64,000 bases of DNA from Opisthorchis felineus (lineage: Eukaryota; Platyhelminthes; Trematoda; Opisthorchiida; Opisthorchiidae), in contig SJOL01006489.1 in NCBI GenBank assembly GCA_004794785.1, positions 625,271-689,270 on the forward strand, read 5' to 3'. Below, piece by piece: positions 38,099 to 49,159 of the stretch. The position numbers and the translations under genes are program-made. Under the pieces are notes generated by a model that was given only the letters and a program-made list of their open reading frames with translations, was not told where the DNA came from and made no database searches. The first letter of the stretch is position 1, and every line of letters begins with the position of its first letter.

Positions 38099-38230
38099 GA
38101 TATGAACTAAAACTGCACGTGGGAACGTGTGGAAGTTAATCGGTGGTTGCTGAATTCACCCACTAAGATATGAAAACTGCACTTGGGAACGTGTGGAAGT
38201 CAATCGGTGGTTGCTGAATTCACCCACTAA
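38099..38230. repeat. Tandem duplication, two units of 64-68 bases
   Basis: Unit 1 (38099-38166) and unit 2 (38167-38230) share GGGAACGTGTGGAAGT and CGGTGGTTGCTGAATTCACC. They differ by a four-base deletion and a few substitutions. The pair stops about 170 bases before the assembly gap. Confidence 0.9.
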
Positions 38231-38398
38231 GAATGACTCACACACTCAGTACTGAGGATTTCAGAATACACATTATGAGCTCCAATTCAAAACTTAAAAC
38301 AGAACAGTAATAGTAGGAGAATACAGAACTTAGGAGTGATTTAATCCAACAATCGTCTCCTTCCCTCTCCGGGTAGTTAGAAGTCAGTACAAAAAATT

Positions 38399-39259
38399 NN
38401 NNNNNNNNNNNNNNNNNNNNNNNNNNNNNNNNNNNNNNNNNNNNNNNNNNNNNNNNNNNNNNNNNNNNNNNNNNNNNNNNNNNNNNNNNNNNNNNNNNNN
38501 NNNNNNNNNNNNNNNNNNNNNNNNNNNNNNNNNNNNNNNNNNNNNNNNNNNNNNNNNNNNNNNNNNNNNNNNNNNNNNNNNNNNNNNNNNNNNNNNNNNN
38601 NNNNNNNNNNNNNNNNNNNNNNNNNNNNNNNNNNNNNNNNNNNNNNNNNNNNNNNNNNNNNNNNNNNNNNNNNNNNNNNNNNNNNNNNNNNNNNNNNNNN
38701 NNNNNNNNNNNNNNNNNNNNNNNNNNNNNNNNNNNNNNNNNNNNNNNNNNNNNNNNNNNNNNNNNNNNNNNNNNNNNNNNNNNNNNNNNNNNNNNNNNNN
38801 NNNNNNNNNNNNNNNNNNNNNNNNNNNNNNNNNNNNNNNNNNNNNNNNNNNNNNNNNNNNNNNNNNNNNNNNNNNNNNNNNNNNNNNNNNNNNNNNNNNN
38901 NNNNNNNNNNNNNNNNNNNNNNNNNNNNNNNNNNNNNNNNNNNNNNNNNNNNNNNNNNNNNNNNNNNNNNNNNNNNNNNNNNNNNNNNNNNNNNNNNNNN
39001 NNNNNNNNNNNNNNNNNNNNNNNNNNNNNNNNNNNNNNNNNNNNNNNNNNNNNNNNNNNNNNNNNNNNNNNNNNNNNNNNNNNNNNNNNNNNNNNNNNNN
39101 NNNNNNNNNNNNNNNNNNNNNNNNNNNNNNNNNNNNNNNNNNNNNNNNNNNNNNNNNNNNNNNNNNNNNNNNNNNNNNNNNNNNNNNNNNNNNNNNNNNN
39201 NNNNNNNNNNNNNNNNNNNNNNNNNNNNNNNNNNNNNNNNNNNNNNNNNNNNNNNNNNN
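38399..39259. other. Assembly gap (Ns)
   Basis: 861 undetermined bases. Any frame crossing it is meaningless. Confidence 1.
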
Positions 39260-39712
39260 AGATACACTGATAAGAGAGTTCGTTATTTGGTTATTTCTAC
39301 GAGCTTATCACAAGCTGAGCGTAGAATGTAGAGTTTGAGTAGACAATGAACATAACTGTGCTTTGAACTATGGACTTTAAGGTTTACTTATCCAAAGGAT
39401 TTCTCCACGTTCACATATGGGCCATTTGCTGACACAGCTAGCGTAGCATTGGAAAGGAGGCAAATCGCTTAGTCTTTATAACCCGAGACAGATTCCTCTG
39501 TTTAAGCGGTGGTTTTCTTATGGAGGTAAACATTTCCGAACACCGAACTATCGTTAAACACTCTTCTTATTTGCATGATTCCATAGAAGTGTCGAGTTGT
39601 CTTTAGCCTCTCGACCCAAATATGACTGAATCACTGCATATCGTCTGAGAATCGATTAAGTTGTTTCTTACACATCGAGCTGAAGTACGACCTTAAGAGG
39701 TGCCTTGGTTTT

Positions 39713-40092
39713 GATGGTCAGCCAATCGTGACCGAACGGTTTATTTCTCAACTACTAACCGGGAGGTTATGTATTCGAATCATCCTAGAGATTCGTGAGA
39801 TACAACCTGCTGATAATTCCCATTAAGAATGAGACAGATGTACAGTGCTTCTCGGCTTTTCTGCATAGATTGGCTTCACTAACAGGTTATCACTGTTTAG
39901 TGGAATTATCGTCCTGTAAGTAAAGCCAGTCTATGCAGAAAAGCCGCGGAGCACTGTACGGTTTTTTGACTCTCATCGGGAGTCATGAGCAGGGTGTATC
40001 TCACGAATCTCCAGGATGATTCGAACACGTCATCTCTAGTCAAGCAGATGAAGAATAGGCCCTTCGGTCATGAGCGGCAGACCAGCAGTGTG
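39713..40092. repeat. Tail-to-tail inverted pair of SINE-like family B
   Basis: The left arm (39713-39886, +) and right arm (39913-40092, -) are imperfect reverse complements of about 175 bases with a spacer of about 26 bases. Each arm has a tRNA box-B-like TTCGAATCATCCT, an internal ATTCGTGAGATACA block and an end block GGCTTTTCTGCATAGA. RNA across the whole locus would fold into a long hairpin. The box B and a preceding GACCGAACGG-type stretch suggest a tRNA-derived head. Confidence 0.75.
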
Positions 40093-40588
40093 ATTGACTC
40101 GAGCTCAAATACAAAAGTTATCATTGTGTGGGTCATGAGCTGGAGTTCAACACTGCAGACTATGAATAAATCTGTCACATCACTGTTTCCGATCGGGTAA
40201 GCGGATTTTAGGGTTCTTTAGTTGGACTGAAAGGACCATATTCGATTTGTACTGCGGCCTTAAATTAGAACCTTAGAAGCAGATAAAATTGACCCAAGTC
40301 TGTGGTATCCATTATTTAGCGGTTCCCTATCGGAATATTTGGACTGAGATGCCGAAGTGTCAAAAGTGGTTATTCGCATATTATTCCACCACAAAATCCG
40401 TCCTCAAGAGGACAGAAAATGCCTCGAGGATAAAAAGACTCTTATGCGTCCTCAGAGCAGACGTCTGACAAGTATTTTGCATAGTATCTAGGCTTGTTGA
40501 ATAAGTTATACACTGGTTTAATGAGGGGCTGAAAATTAGAGACCTGACTAAGTAACCCCAATGTATAAACTATGGCCTATGAAGATCA

Positions 40589-40888
40589 GTGGTTGTAAGG
40601 GATTTTAAGGGTTACGTTTATCTGATAAGCTCGAAGCACGGAAAACCAGATTATGAACTTTGCAGATTTTCTCCCTTTAACGCTTGTTTTCAAAAGAAAG
40701 TCCTTGTAAACGGAAAGCAGTTTGAAAGCGATTTCAAATGTGAACTAGACGAACAAGCACTAGCAGAACTGCAACAAAGAAACCGTATCTATATGAACCG
40801 TATGAAGCACTTTCCTCATGGGGGCATAAATCTGTTAAAGTTAGCAGATGTAAATCGTTTCCGATGTCTCAGTCGCATCCTGACGTGA
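40589..40888 (+). CDS. Unassigned coding-like frame
   Basis: One hundred codons, including QALAELQQRNRIYMNRMKHF, with balanced composition. No domain is recognised and no clear splice signals bracket it. It lies between the kelch-like and ninein-like genes. Confidence 0.25.
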   Translation: MVVRDFKGYVYLISSKHGKPDYELCRFSPFNACFQKKVLVNGKQFESDFKCELDEQALAELQQRNRIYMNRMKHFPHGGINLLKLADVNRFRCLSRILT

Positions 40889-42150
40889 ATTTAACCCGTC
40901 CAAATAAAGGTTTTGGACAAGACAAATGGCTATATCAACAAACTGTTCCGAATACTTTTAGATGAGACAAAATTTACCAGAACAGATGACAGGGGTTGTA
41001 TAAAGTAAATCGGAGCCCAGCTGACTGGATGTCTGAAACTATTGAAAGATGTTTTTTGTAGAAAACCTATGACATGAATAACTGAAACCTGGTGGCTCAT
41101 GTATTTCTTACATATTCCAACTGCCTAAAATACATTTAAAACTTGAAACTGACGTTCATCATGGACCATTTAGGGGCACATTTCACTGGTGGTCCACCGC
41201 TCAGCAACACACTCAAAGATCGATTGCTGGTATGCGTTCATCAATAGTAATTCAGTCATTTGTTTTCCAGTGTCCAGAAAACTGAGTCACACAACTTGGC
41301 GCCTATCCAGAGTGAGTTATCGGATGCCACCAAATCGTGCCAAGCAAACAAACCAGTTAGCTAGTTCCATTGTTTTCGGTGCCCTTGTATCCTATTCAAT
41401 ATTTTATTGCTGTATTTTCCAGAAGAGGCACTATTAGAAGCGTACTTTTGCAAGTCCTTGTATTAATGAGAAATCGGTCCCTCTGGGAAGGCAGTATATA
41501 AGTTTGTTGGAACAGCTTTGTTCACTGAATGAGCGTTGGCACAATTTTATGTGATGAAAGGATGCTGGTGGTACGATGAGCCCATGAAACCGCTGTGGGT
41601 CCGTATATTACGAACTACTGAGGACAGGCTGTTTTATATGTTACCTGGTCGGGGTAAACTAAGACCTAAAAATGAATGTGATTTATTGTATTTATGTAGT
41701 TTAATAAATGGACGAATGCAGTGCTAATATAGTACCCCTACCCCAAGAGGAACGCCTATGAAGATAAATCATTCTCCTGAAGCCTCAAAGATGGCATTCC
41801 CCGTTACTCGCGACTCAAAGTCACTATCTGAACAACCCACAATAATATTGATAAGTAAATCGATAAATTTTTCTTTCATGATATTTTAAAGCTTCTGTAA
41901 CGCAGCTCACTATGACAGATAAAGTAGGCCTAAGTGTTTGTAAAGCGAATTCCGGAAAAAACCACAATCAGCACGAGTTAGTAGGACAGCAATGCTGACG
42001 AAATAAGCCCTTTTATTATTACATTCAGCTGGAAAAAATAATTGTTTGAAGTAATTACTACTTTTTCCTGCTTATTTTTCAGGAAATGACAAAACGTGGA
42101 ATTTTATTCTTTTGGAAGTTGTATACGATAAACTACTGGTCACCGGTTGA

Positions 42151-42384
42151 TCAAGAGCCACGGCTTTCGGAACAAGTCTGAAAATCAGCCGACTGGTCAG
42201 CGGACACATGGCACTGATATCGATAGTTTGAAGATGCATAGCAACGGGTTACTTGACCGGATCCTTTCAACTGAATTGTCTTGATCAAACCAAACTCCCC
42301 GTTGGGCTGAGATTTCCTGGTCCAAGCATGTCTTTCATATTTTTTTTCGGATGGTGTTACAATGACAAATTTCCATTTCGTCAA
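42151..42384 (-). CDS. Unassigned coding-like frame, minus strand
   Basis: Seventy-seven codons, containing KSQPNGEFGLIKTIQLKGSG and four cysteines. It has protein-like composition but no ATG, no recognised family and no clear splice sites. Possibly an exon of an unseen gene, possibly chance. Confidence 0.22.
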   Translation of the reverse strand: MTKWKFVIVTPSEKKYERHAWTRKSQPNGEFGLIKTIQLKGSGQVTRCYASSNYRYQCHVSADQSADFQTCSESRGS

Positions 42385-43627
42385 AGGAAATAGCTCTGCT
42401 TGAGCATGTCCGACGCGACTTTCCTGGCATGTCCGAACCGGTCGGTAGAATACAGTCCGAGCGGTACACGGATAATAGTGTATTCGTTGACCATAAGGGG
42501 AAGAGGAATCTCGTTTCTGACTTATGTAGTTGGCTATTAGCTTTTCAGTGCACCTAAATCACCTCACTTACAAATGTCAACGTGACCGCATTCAAATGGT
42601 GTGTAGTTGGCCGAACATACCCAGCCCAATTTTCGTAGGTCATCGTCAAGACTGTATGGAGCAGGTCCTGCCCGTCAATGTTACGAATGAAATACAAATC
42701 CGGTTACAACACACAAGTGAAATATTGTATCTGTTGTGGAAGTGCTCCTAGTGCATACAGCCACATTCGTCAAAAAATATATTGCAATCGAAATTTAGAA
42801 AGTACCTTTTTCAATTTTAAGCCAGTTATTTCAGTCGTTTTGCGCTAGCCGTGCAGTTTTTTATTCAGTACGATTCACCGAAACAGAAGCGATTATAATG
42901 CTTTTGAACGTCTATATTTTTACCACATTTTCAAGAATGAGTGACTCAGGAAGAGCAAAAATGGGTTGGAAGCACAAACACACCACGGCATTTGTTTATG
43001 AAGCACACCGGTTTTGAACATTCACTTTCTTGTCCTCAGTCGTTCTTTGCTGATGTGTCTGTCTGTTTGCCTCTCTGGTTTCTGACTGGTGCCCTTGCGT
43101 GCAATCGGAATTTCTTTGCCTACCGTTCCCTATTGATTTATATGCTAACAGCATGAATACTACGTCCTGTTGATTGATTACGTCTCTTATTTAGCCTTGT
43201 TTTATCAAGCACTCAATCGACTAAATCGACCATTAGCTGCTACATGGTTGTCCGTTCATAAATATGCCTGAAATAGGGGAATTTGTCACGGGTCCTTGTC
43301 AGTCAAAATGGAAAATATGAAGTCATTCTTTGCGGTAAGTCCAAGTGCCTTACCCAATGTCTTAAACTTTCTTCGAAACCTTCTAAGGGAAAACGAAGAT
43401 AGAATGACTATTAGAGTGGAGTCATACCCTGCTATTTCCACATCTTAGTCGATTGGATAAGAAAAACGTTTCCGTCATATCCTGAATTATATTAGAATAA
43501 TAAACGTCCAGTTTCCAAATAAAATAATATTACCATTGGCTCCGTTACATGCACCTTGTCTTCATATGAAGCTATCCAATCATCGTTGGAAGTAAAACTG
43601 CATCTGCCTTTTCTCTGATGTCTTCAG

Positions 43628-44161
43628 CGTGCTCTCAGATTGAACCTGTTTATAAGCCAACTGTTTTATCTCAGACACTCTCAGGTACTCCAAAAAAGAA
43701 AGCTACTGGAAAGCCGGTAGGGAATAATGCACAGAGTACCGGAACTGCTGCAGTAGTTGCGGACCAAGAGACCCTGCAGAAGGCCTTGACTGGATCCTCC
43801 CAGTCCAAAAAGCCCGGGACCCGAAGAAGTTCTATCACTCGAGTCCAGTTTGATGTACCAGAAGAAGAAGTGAGACCGCCAGAGAAGCAAAGTTCTCTCA
43901 GAAACCGAGCACGCACGACACAGGATCGCAACAAACCTAAACAAGAAAGTGAGGTGAAAGCTTACTTAGCCAGAACGTTAAACCAACCCCACCAGTTTTC
44001 AACCTTATATCCAAGCCCAGCTCGGCCAGGCAACGCAACGCGACCCGCTCGGGAGGTGACGAAGGATGAGTCGGATGGTCTGTCATTGGACGAATCACCT
44101 ATACAGCCTCGGTTATCGGAAACCAATCCTTCAGGAGTGCGAGAAAAGCCAATTTATCCAG
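43628..44161 (+). CDS. Probable exon of the ninein-like gene, disordered region
   Basis: A T-rich acceptor (TGTCTTCAG) and a GTGAGG donor bound an open frame of about 178 codons rich in Ser, Pro, Lys, Gln and Thr: TLSGTPKKKATGKPVGNN, then RRSSITRVQFDVPEEEVRPP, then a Pro/Ser-rich end. It looks like an intrinsically disordered linker. It ends with one base of a codon, which fits the acceptor phase of the exon at 52124 (PIYPDVPTKQ). Assignment to the ninein-like gene rests on strand, phase and position, not on homology. It might equally belong to a separate gene upstream. The ATG at 43618 is just before the acceptor and is probably not the start. Confidence 0.55.
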
Positions 44162-45008
44162 GTGAGGTGGCTTATCGAGAATGACATTTTTGACCAATAA
44201 AAGGTCGGAGGGTTTGTTGAATAAAGGTGGGCCAAATATGTTTTTTTAGAAAAACTATGAAAGAACCTATATCATTCTGTAGTGATCAGTATTGTACATG
44301 CGGGAGAAGGAAGTATGGTGTTTCTTTTGGGCAGATCAACCAAATGGACCTGTCAAAGCTGGCAAGTTTTACAGAAGGGAAATATTTATAGAACGCGTGG
44401 CGTGTGGTTGAACAGGATAGTCGCGGAACATAATACACAGCACACAGCATAAGTCAAGATAGGTAGACTGCAATGAGGAGAGGTCACTTCGTAGGATACC
44501 GGTCGGACAGTTGCGAGCAAATGCTGTGGGTTACAAGTAATCAAGCATAGTAGTCATCTCGTAACAAAATCCACGCATTCGCACACACATTCTAGCTCAT
44601 ACACGCAGTCGTTTAAATATATTCTGGATTGGGAAACGCGATGTAGTCCATTATTATCCATTGACTTCACACGTCACCTTGGTGAGCCGATGCTCTGGGC
44701 TGGGAGGTGAGATAAACTTCTGTGTGCTCATCTCTGGCTCCTGCTGTCGTTCGTGGCTTGGTGGAAAGCTGTTTGTTTTGGCCTATCGTTGAGCACCTAT
44801 GTTGTTGGGCCCGAACCATCTCCTCGTGGTGCCGACTGGGAAGCCCGGACATGAGTCTGGGTGAGCTAAGAGTTCAGCAACTCCAGGCAAGGCTAACCAC
44901 CCTGTTCGGTTTCCATGTGCTGGTTACTTTTAACAATGTACAGTACGGGTCATCTGGCGCCTCCACACCGTTCTAACCAGTACACAGGAAAGGCTCGTGG
45001 GGATCACG

Positions 45009-45176
45009 TGTGAGGAATGTGGCAAATGCTGCAAATCGAGGGCTGGCTCGGTAGCCCACCGTCGAGTTCGAGTCCATGAAAGTGTTGGCACGAACATGGT
45101 CACCCAATTAGCCTGCGCTGATTGTTCTTGTCTTTCTTAAACGAAGATTGGCCTGAGTCAACACCACCGCACGCAC
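45009..45176 (+). pseudogene. R2-type element, N-terminal zinc fingers
   Basis: Finger 1 reads CEECGKCCKSRAGSVAHRR and ends VRVH (C-x2-C-x12-H-x5-H). Finger 2 reads CADCSCLS, a stop, then TKIGLSQHHRTH, keeping C-x2-C-x12-H-x3-H. Two or more such fingers before the RT are typical of some R2 clades and serve target-DNA binding. Confidence 0.75.
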
Positions 45177-45567
45177 ACCCCACCCAGCGTAATGCAGATA
45201 AGCATGTCCGAGTGAAGAATTCCGGTGTAGGCTGGTCCCAACAAGAGTCACAACCGCTCTTGCTCCTGGCTGACAATCTATTTCCCTATTGGAACACGCA
45301 AGCAGCGTTGTTCGTGAGAGTAAAGCAATAACTTCCCGGTCGACCGGCTTTCAGCATCACAACCAGGTTATGTGTGCATAACTGGCAAGTACAACTGGAC
45401 TAATCATAATCTGGTGTCCCTGACCAAACCATCGGTCAACCAGCGGCCTATTCGTCAGAAGCTGATGACTGTAGCGTCTGGTTTAATCAAAACGTGAGTC
45501 GCGTCGTGTCACTCTTGACGCCCCATGCTAGGTCGCTAGTGTTGACCTTCTGGCATTTGCCCGAGGG

Positions 45568-46937
45568 ATGCAGTCTGGCATCATGACACCGGAGCAAGTC
45601 CTGTCGCTCCTGGACCTCCACACCTCCAGGACATTTCCACACATCTGGAAAACTGTATCCCGACGCCGTCGTCAGTTAGCCCATCGGATGCCGGTCAACC
45701 AAAAGCAGATCCGCCGATCCAACTACGCCGCCATCCAGACCCTATACCACCAAAGACGGAAAGATCCAGCGTCTGCTGTGCTCGATGGGTCATGGAAGGA
45801 TCTAAACAAAGGTAACTGCGGCCTACCTCTGAACGTCGAGCAGTACTGGAAACAGGTGCTCTCAGCTCCAAAACACGTGGATAGCCAGCCAAGCCGCGTA
45901 GTAACTTGATTGAGCCAATTACAGGAGGGGAAGTCGGTCGTACGATCCGTTTAATATGCAATTCGTCCCCAGGCCTGGACAAGCTAACGCCCAGGATGCT
46001 CCGCCGGTTCAATGCTAACGCGCTTGCTGGGTATTTCAACTTACTCTTATTATCTGGGGGCTGTCCCCCACATCTGTGTCGTGCCCGAATTACTCTAGTT
46101 CCGAAGGTCCCAAATCCGACTTCGCCGGATCAACTGAGACCGATCTCCGTGTCATCCATTCTTGTCCGATGTTTTCATAAGGTGCTTGCTAATCGCTGGA
46201 GTCATAGATTGCAACTGCCCTCGCTACAGTTTGCATTTCTACATCGAGACGGTTGTTTGGAAGCTACATCGCTGCTACATGCTCTGCTTCGTCACTGCTC
46301 AGCGACTGCTTCTAACCTCAGCTTGGCGTTTGTTGATATCTCGAAAGCGTTTGATTCGGTTTCGCATGACACAATCGTCAGATCTGCCAAGGCGTTTGGA
46401 GCACCGTCACCTCTAGTTCGATACATCGCACAGTCCTATGAGAATGCTGTAGCAGTTTTCCCCAATTCCGAGGTCCACTGCCACAGAGGTGTGAGGCAAG
46501 GAGATCCACTCTCCCCATTATTGTTCATCATGGCAATGGATGAGGTTCTTGGATTGTCGATGCCGCAACTGGGATATCAGTTCCATGACACCCTAGTAGA
46601 TGGTTTTGCCTTCGCTGACAACTGGTTCGTGTGTGCAGAAAGTCGGGCTCACCTTAAAGAGAAGCTTGGAGCTGCTGCGGTTGAGTTGAGAAGGGCTGGT
46701 ATGAAGGTAAACGCCCGAAAGACGAAAGCGATGGTGATTTGTGGGGACAGGAAACATCGGGTGAAAGCAGTCTCAGTCAAACCACTTTGCTTCGCTGAGG
46801 AACCCATCACTCCGCTGAGTCCGACAGGCACCGTGACATATTCTGTCATCCCCTTTACTTTTAAGGGCAAAGGAGTCTGCAATCACCGAGAGCAGCTGCT
46901 CAAAATGCCTGATGAGATGACGCATTCCCCGTTTTAG
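45568..46937 (+). pseudogene. R2-type element, reverse transcriptase (disrupted)
   Basis: The pre-RT block QIRRSNYAAIQTLYHQRRKD (frame ending at 45909) is followed, after a frameshift with a TGA, by SSPGLDKLTPRML, LRPISVSSILVRCFHKVLAN, motif A FVDISKAFDSVSH (46335 on), motif B RGVRQGDPLSPLLF and motif C FAFADN (FADN at 46611-46622). In active elements motif C is FADD or YADD, so the second catalytic Asp is Asn here. Length, order and spacing of the RT motifs otherwise match R2-type enzymes. Premature TAG at 46935-46937. Confidence 0.85.
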
Positions 46938-47780
46938 CTGCACCAAAGAATGAAGATCGCAAGAAACTACCGGATACCGAGGCTGACATACTTGCTCTTG
47001 CTTGACCAAGTCCACCGAAACACGGTCAAAAGATTGGACAATTACATCTGGCAGTCTATCCATGGCTAGCTACGTCTACCGAAGGACACCCCGGTCAGCT
47101 GCATCCAAGCCGGTAAACAACATTGGGGATTTGGTATCCCAAGTCTGAGTGCAACTATCCCGATGCAGCGGAGAGCGCGTATGGAAAAGTTCCTTTCTAC
47201 CCAGTGCCGAGTACTACGCAATGTGGTCAACGATTCCGTATCTGGAGAGATTGTTTGGGATCTCAGCCTTCCGATCCGAGTCCAAGTTTCATGCGTAAAT
47301 ACCAAGAGCTGGTGGCACAACAGCTTTGACGGTCACGGTTTACGAGAGTTTGTCGCTTCATTTCTGTCGAATCGGTAGCTTGTGTTTCCGGAACAAGTGT
47401 TGCCTCGGATATTTATCCGCGGTATCCAACTCCGGTGCAACCCGCTTAGAACATGAGTTAGAAGCGTCCGGCGTGGTCATGGTGGCCAGACGATCTTCTG
47501 TCGTGGAAACTGTGGCCAACCGGAGAGTTTGGTGTATATTCTGCAGTCCTGCTGGGCACGCATGATGCTAGATGTGCTCGTCATAAATAGGTTGCAATGG
47601 AACTAGCGAAACATCTCGGTCGCCCGAGATATGCCGCCTTTGAGGAGTTGGGAGCACGTACGTCGAAGTTTTTCATCAAGCCTGACCTAATCGCTGTTCG
47701 GGAGCGCCGAGCAACTGTAATAGACGTAATAATAGTCTCGGATGGGCGCCACAGAAACCGGAGGGGCCGATCGTAGCAAA
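46938..47780 (+). pseudogene. R2-type element, thumb and restriction-like endonuclease remnants
   Basis: Continuing in the RT frame past the TAG: KIARNYRIPRLTYLLLLDQV, a second TAG at about 47067, LRLPKDTPVSCIQAGKQHWG and FGIPSLSATIPMQRRARMEK, the thumb block of R2 proteins. A knuckle remnant CRGNCGQPESLVYILQSC has Tyr where His is expected. In another frame the endonuclease follows: VAMELAKHLGRPRYAAFEEL, KPDLIAVRERRATVIDV, with the KPD and VID catalytic region at 47678-47686 and 47717-47725. Confidence 0.8.
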
Positions 47781-48419
47781 AAGGTGAGACAGTCAAATAA
47801 TACGAAATTAGACAAGTCAACGGAGGTCCAAAACAGACCAATAAGCCACCAGGGGACAGATCTTTGATGATCAAACACGTGAGAGACATACTATACAAAC
47901 GCAAGTACCGGGGGTGGAATCATCCAAACAACGGCGCACTGATGATATCTTCTCGAATGATGATGGGAAGTTTGCAAGTCAGCTGCAAGCACGGTCTACA
48001 AGCCAAAGCCAACTTCCGAACACTTGTTGCCTCCTAGTCTGATAGCTATTGATCCCGGCTTCACTCTGAGTTATATTTTCCCTCTCTGTAAGTGACTGAC
48101 TTACGTTTAGTTAATGAGGATGGGATGGATAATGGAAATGCATGTGTACGTAATAAGATGGCTAAGTAAGCTCAGTCGGTCACCTTTCATGTACAATGGA
48201 ACCACCAAAACCGAATTCTTTTGCTAAATTGACGAAAGCTGCTGAACTCAATTTTGGTAGCTAACATTGAAAAGTATGGAATGTGCTGTTTGTTTTCATT
48301 AGAAACGTATGTCTTTTTAGAAGCTGACTGACTGCTTCAGAGAAGACCCGACCAGCTATTATTTAGCAATATATGACTACGGAGAGAAAATTCCTGCGTA
48401 CATATTAGAACTTGTAAAC

Positions 48420-48900
48420 TTGGTTTAACAAGAAACATTCTTGGGTAAACCACCAAACCTTCAAAGAAACCGTGTATTTCCTAATAAAACAAACCTAGTC
48501 CCCTCAGATTCACTTGAAGATATTTTCACTAAGAAAAATAGAAATTTCTCATGCACACGTCCAATGCACCCCTTGTCATCAGTAAATTTTGAAAGCTCTC
48601 TTCCCATGCCCGAAAATATTTCAACTTACTGTAGGTGCCCTCGGTTATCACTCCGAGTGTGGGTCCACCTTTCTGTCCACAGCGCTCAAACTCTACAGCC
48701 AATTACCAAGTTTGGTCACCACCACCCGAATTCTGTTCCCTCCTTTCCAGTCATTACAGCCACAGATTCTTCTCCACAGACAAGTAGTAACTTTCAACAC
48801 CCGCTAGAGTGTCTGAAAAATATGGCTCGGCCAAATAATTCACGAGTATTCCCTAGCACTGATTTGAGGCAAATACACCCAACACAATGAGTTACGGTCA
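48420..48900 (+). CDS. Possible exon region of the ninein-like gene, frame unresolved
   Basis: A 150-codon frame (48441-48890) has Asn/Pro/Ser-rich, disordered-type composition. An acceptor-like TTACTGTAG at about 48635 opens two other frames, one reading PSVITPSVGPPFCPQRSNST and the other ALGYHSECGSTFLSTALKLY. I cannot choose between them. If spliced between 44161 and 52124 the exon length must be a multiple of three. Confidence 0.25.
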
Positions 48901-49159
48901 AGTTTGATCAAAGTTTAATTTGGGTGGGGCTATGCAAGTATGTCCAACAAGCAACCGTGGACCATACACCCTGAACGTTCGTCAAAACCGGTGTAGGAGT
49001 AAGAGGTGGTGCAGAAACTGCAACAGGTACAAAACCAACAGGATCAGCCAATGGCTGTCCGAATCCGATTCAAAGTCTACCAAAGTCTACCATCGCAATA
49101 TTTCACAGTGCACAACTGACGACCATTCAGTCAACAAGCTTCATTTGGTTTAGTCAGCG

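Larger units (their letters stand above)
44950..48100 (+). mobile_element. Decayed R2-type non-LTR retrotransposon
   Basis: The architecture of the R2 superclade is legible in order on the plus strand. There are N-terminal C2H2 zinc fingers (45009-45077 and 45114-45176), a pre-RT region (45568-45909), the reverse transcriptase (45906-46937), the thumb (46938-47378, after an in-frame stop), a damaged CCHC knuckle near 47495-47550 and a restriction-like endonuclease (about 47585-47780). At least three frame changes and several stops break it, so it cannot be functional. It lies in a probable intron of the ninein-like gene, same orientation. No 28S rDNA flank is visible, although R2 elements normally insert in 28S genes. 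The ends are approximate. Confidence 0.85.

Noticed and set aside
38377..39267. 296-codon frame across the Ns
   Set aside because: It consists almost wholly of undetermined bases.
45695..46039. 114-codon minus-strand frame inside the R2-type element
   Set aside because: Shadow of the reverse transcriptase on the other strand.
47581..47904. 107-codon minus-strand frame over the endonuclease remnant
   Set aside because: Shadow; the plus strand carries the recognisable KPD and VID motifs.
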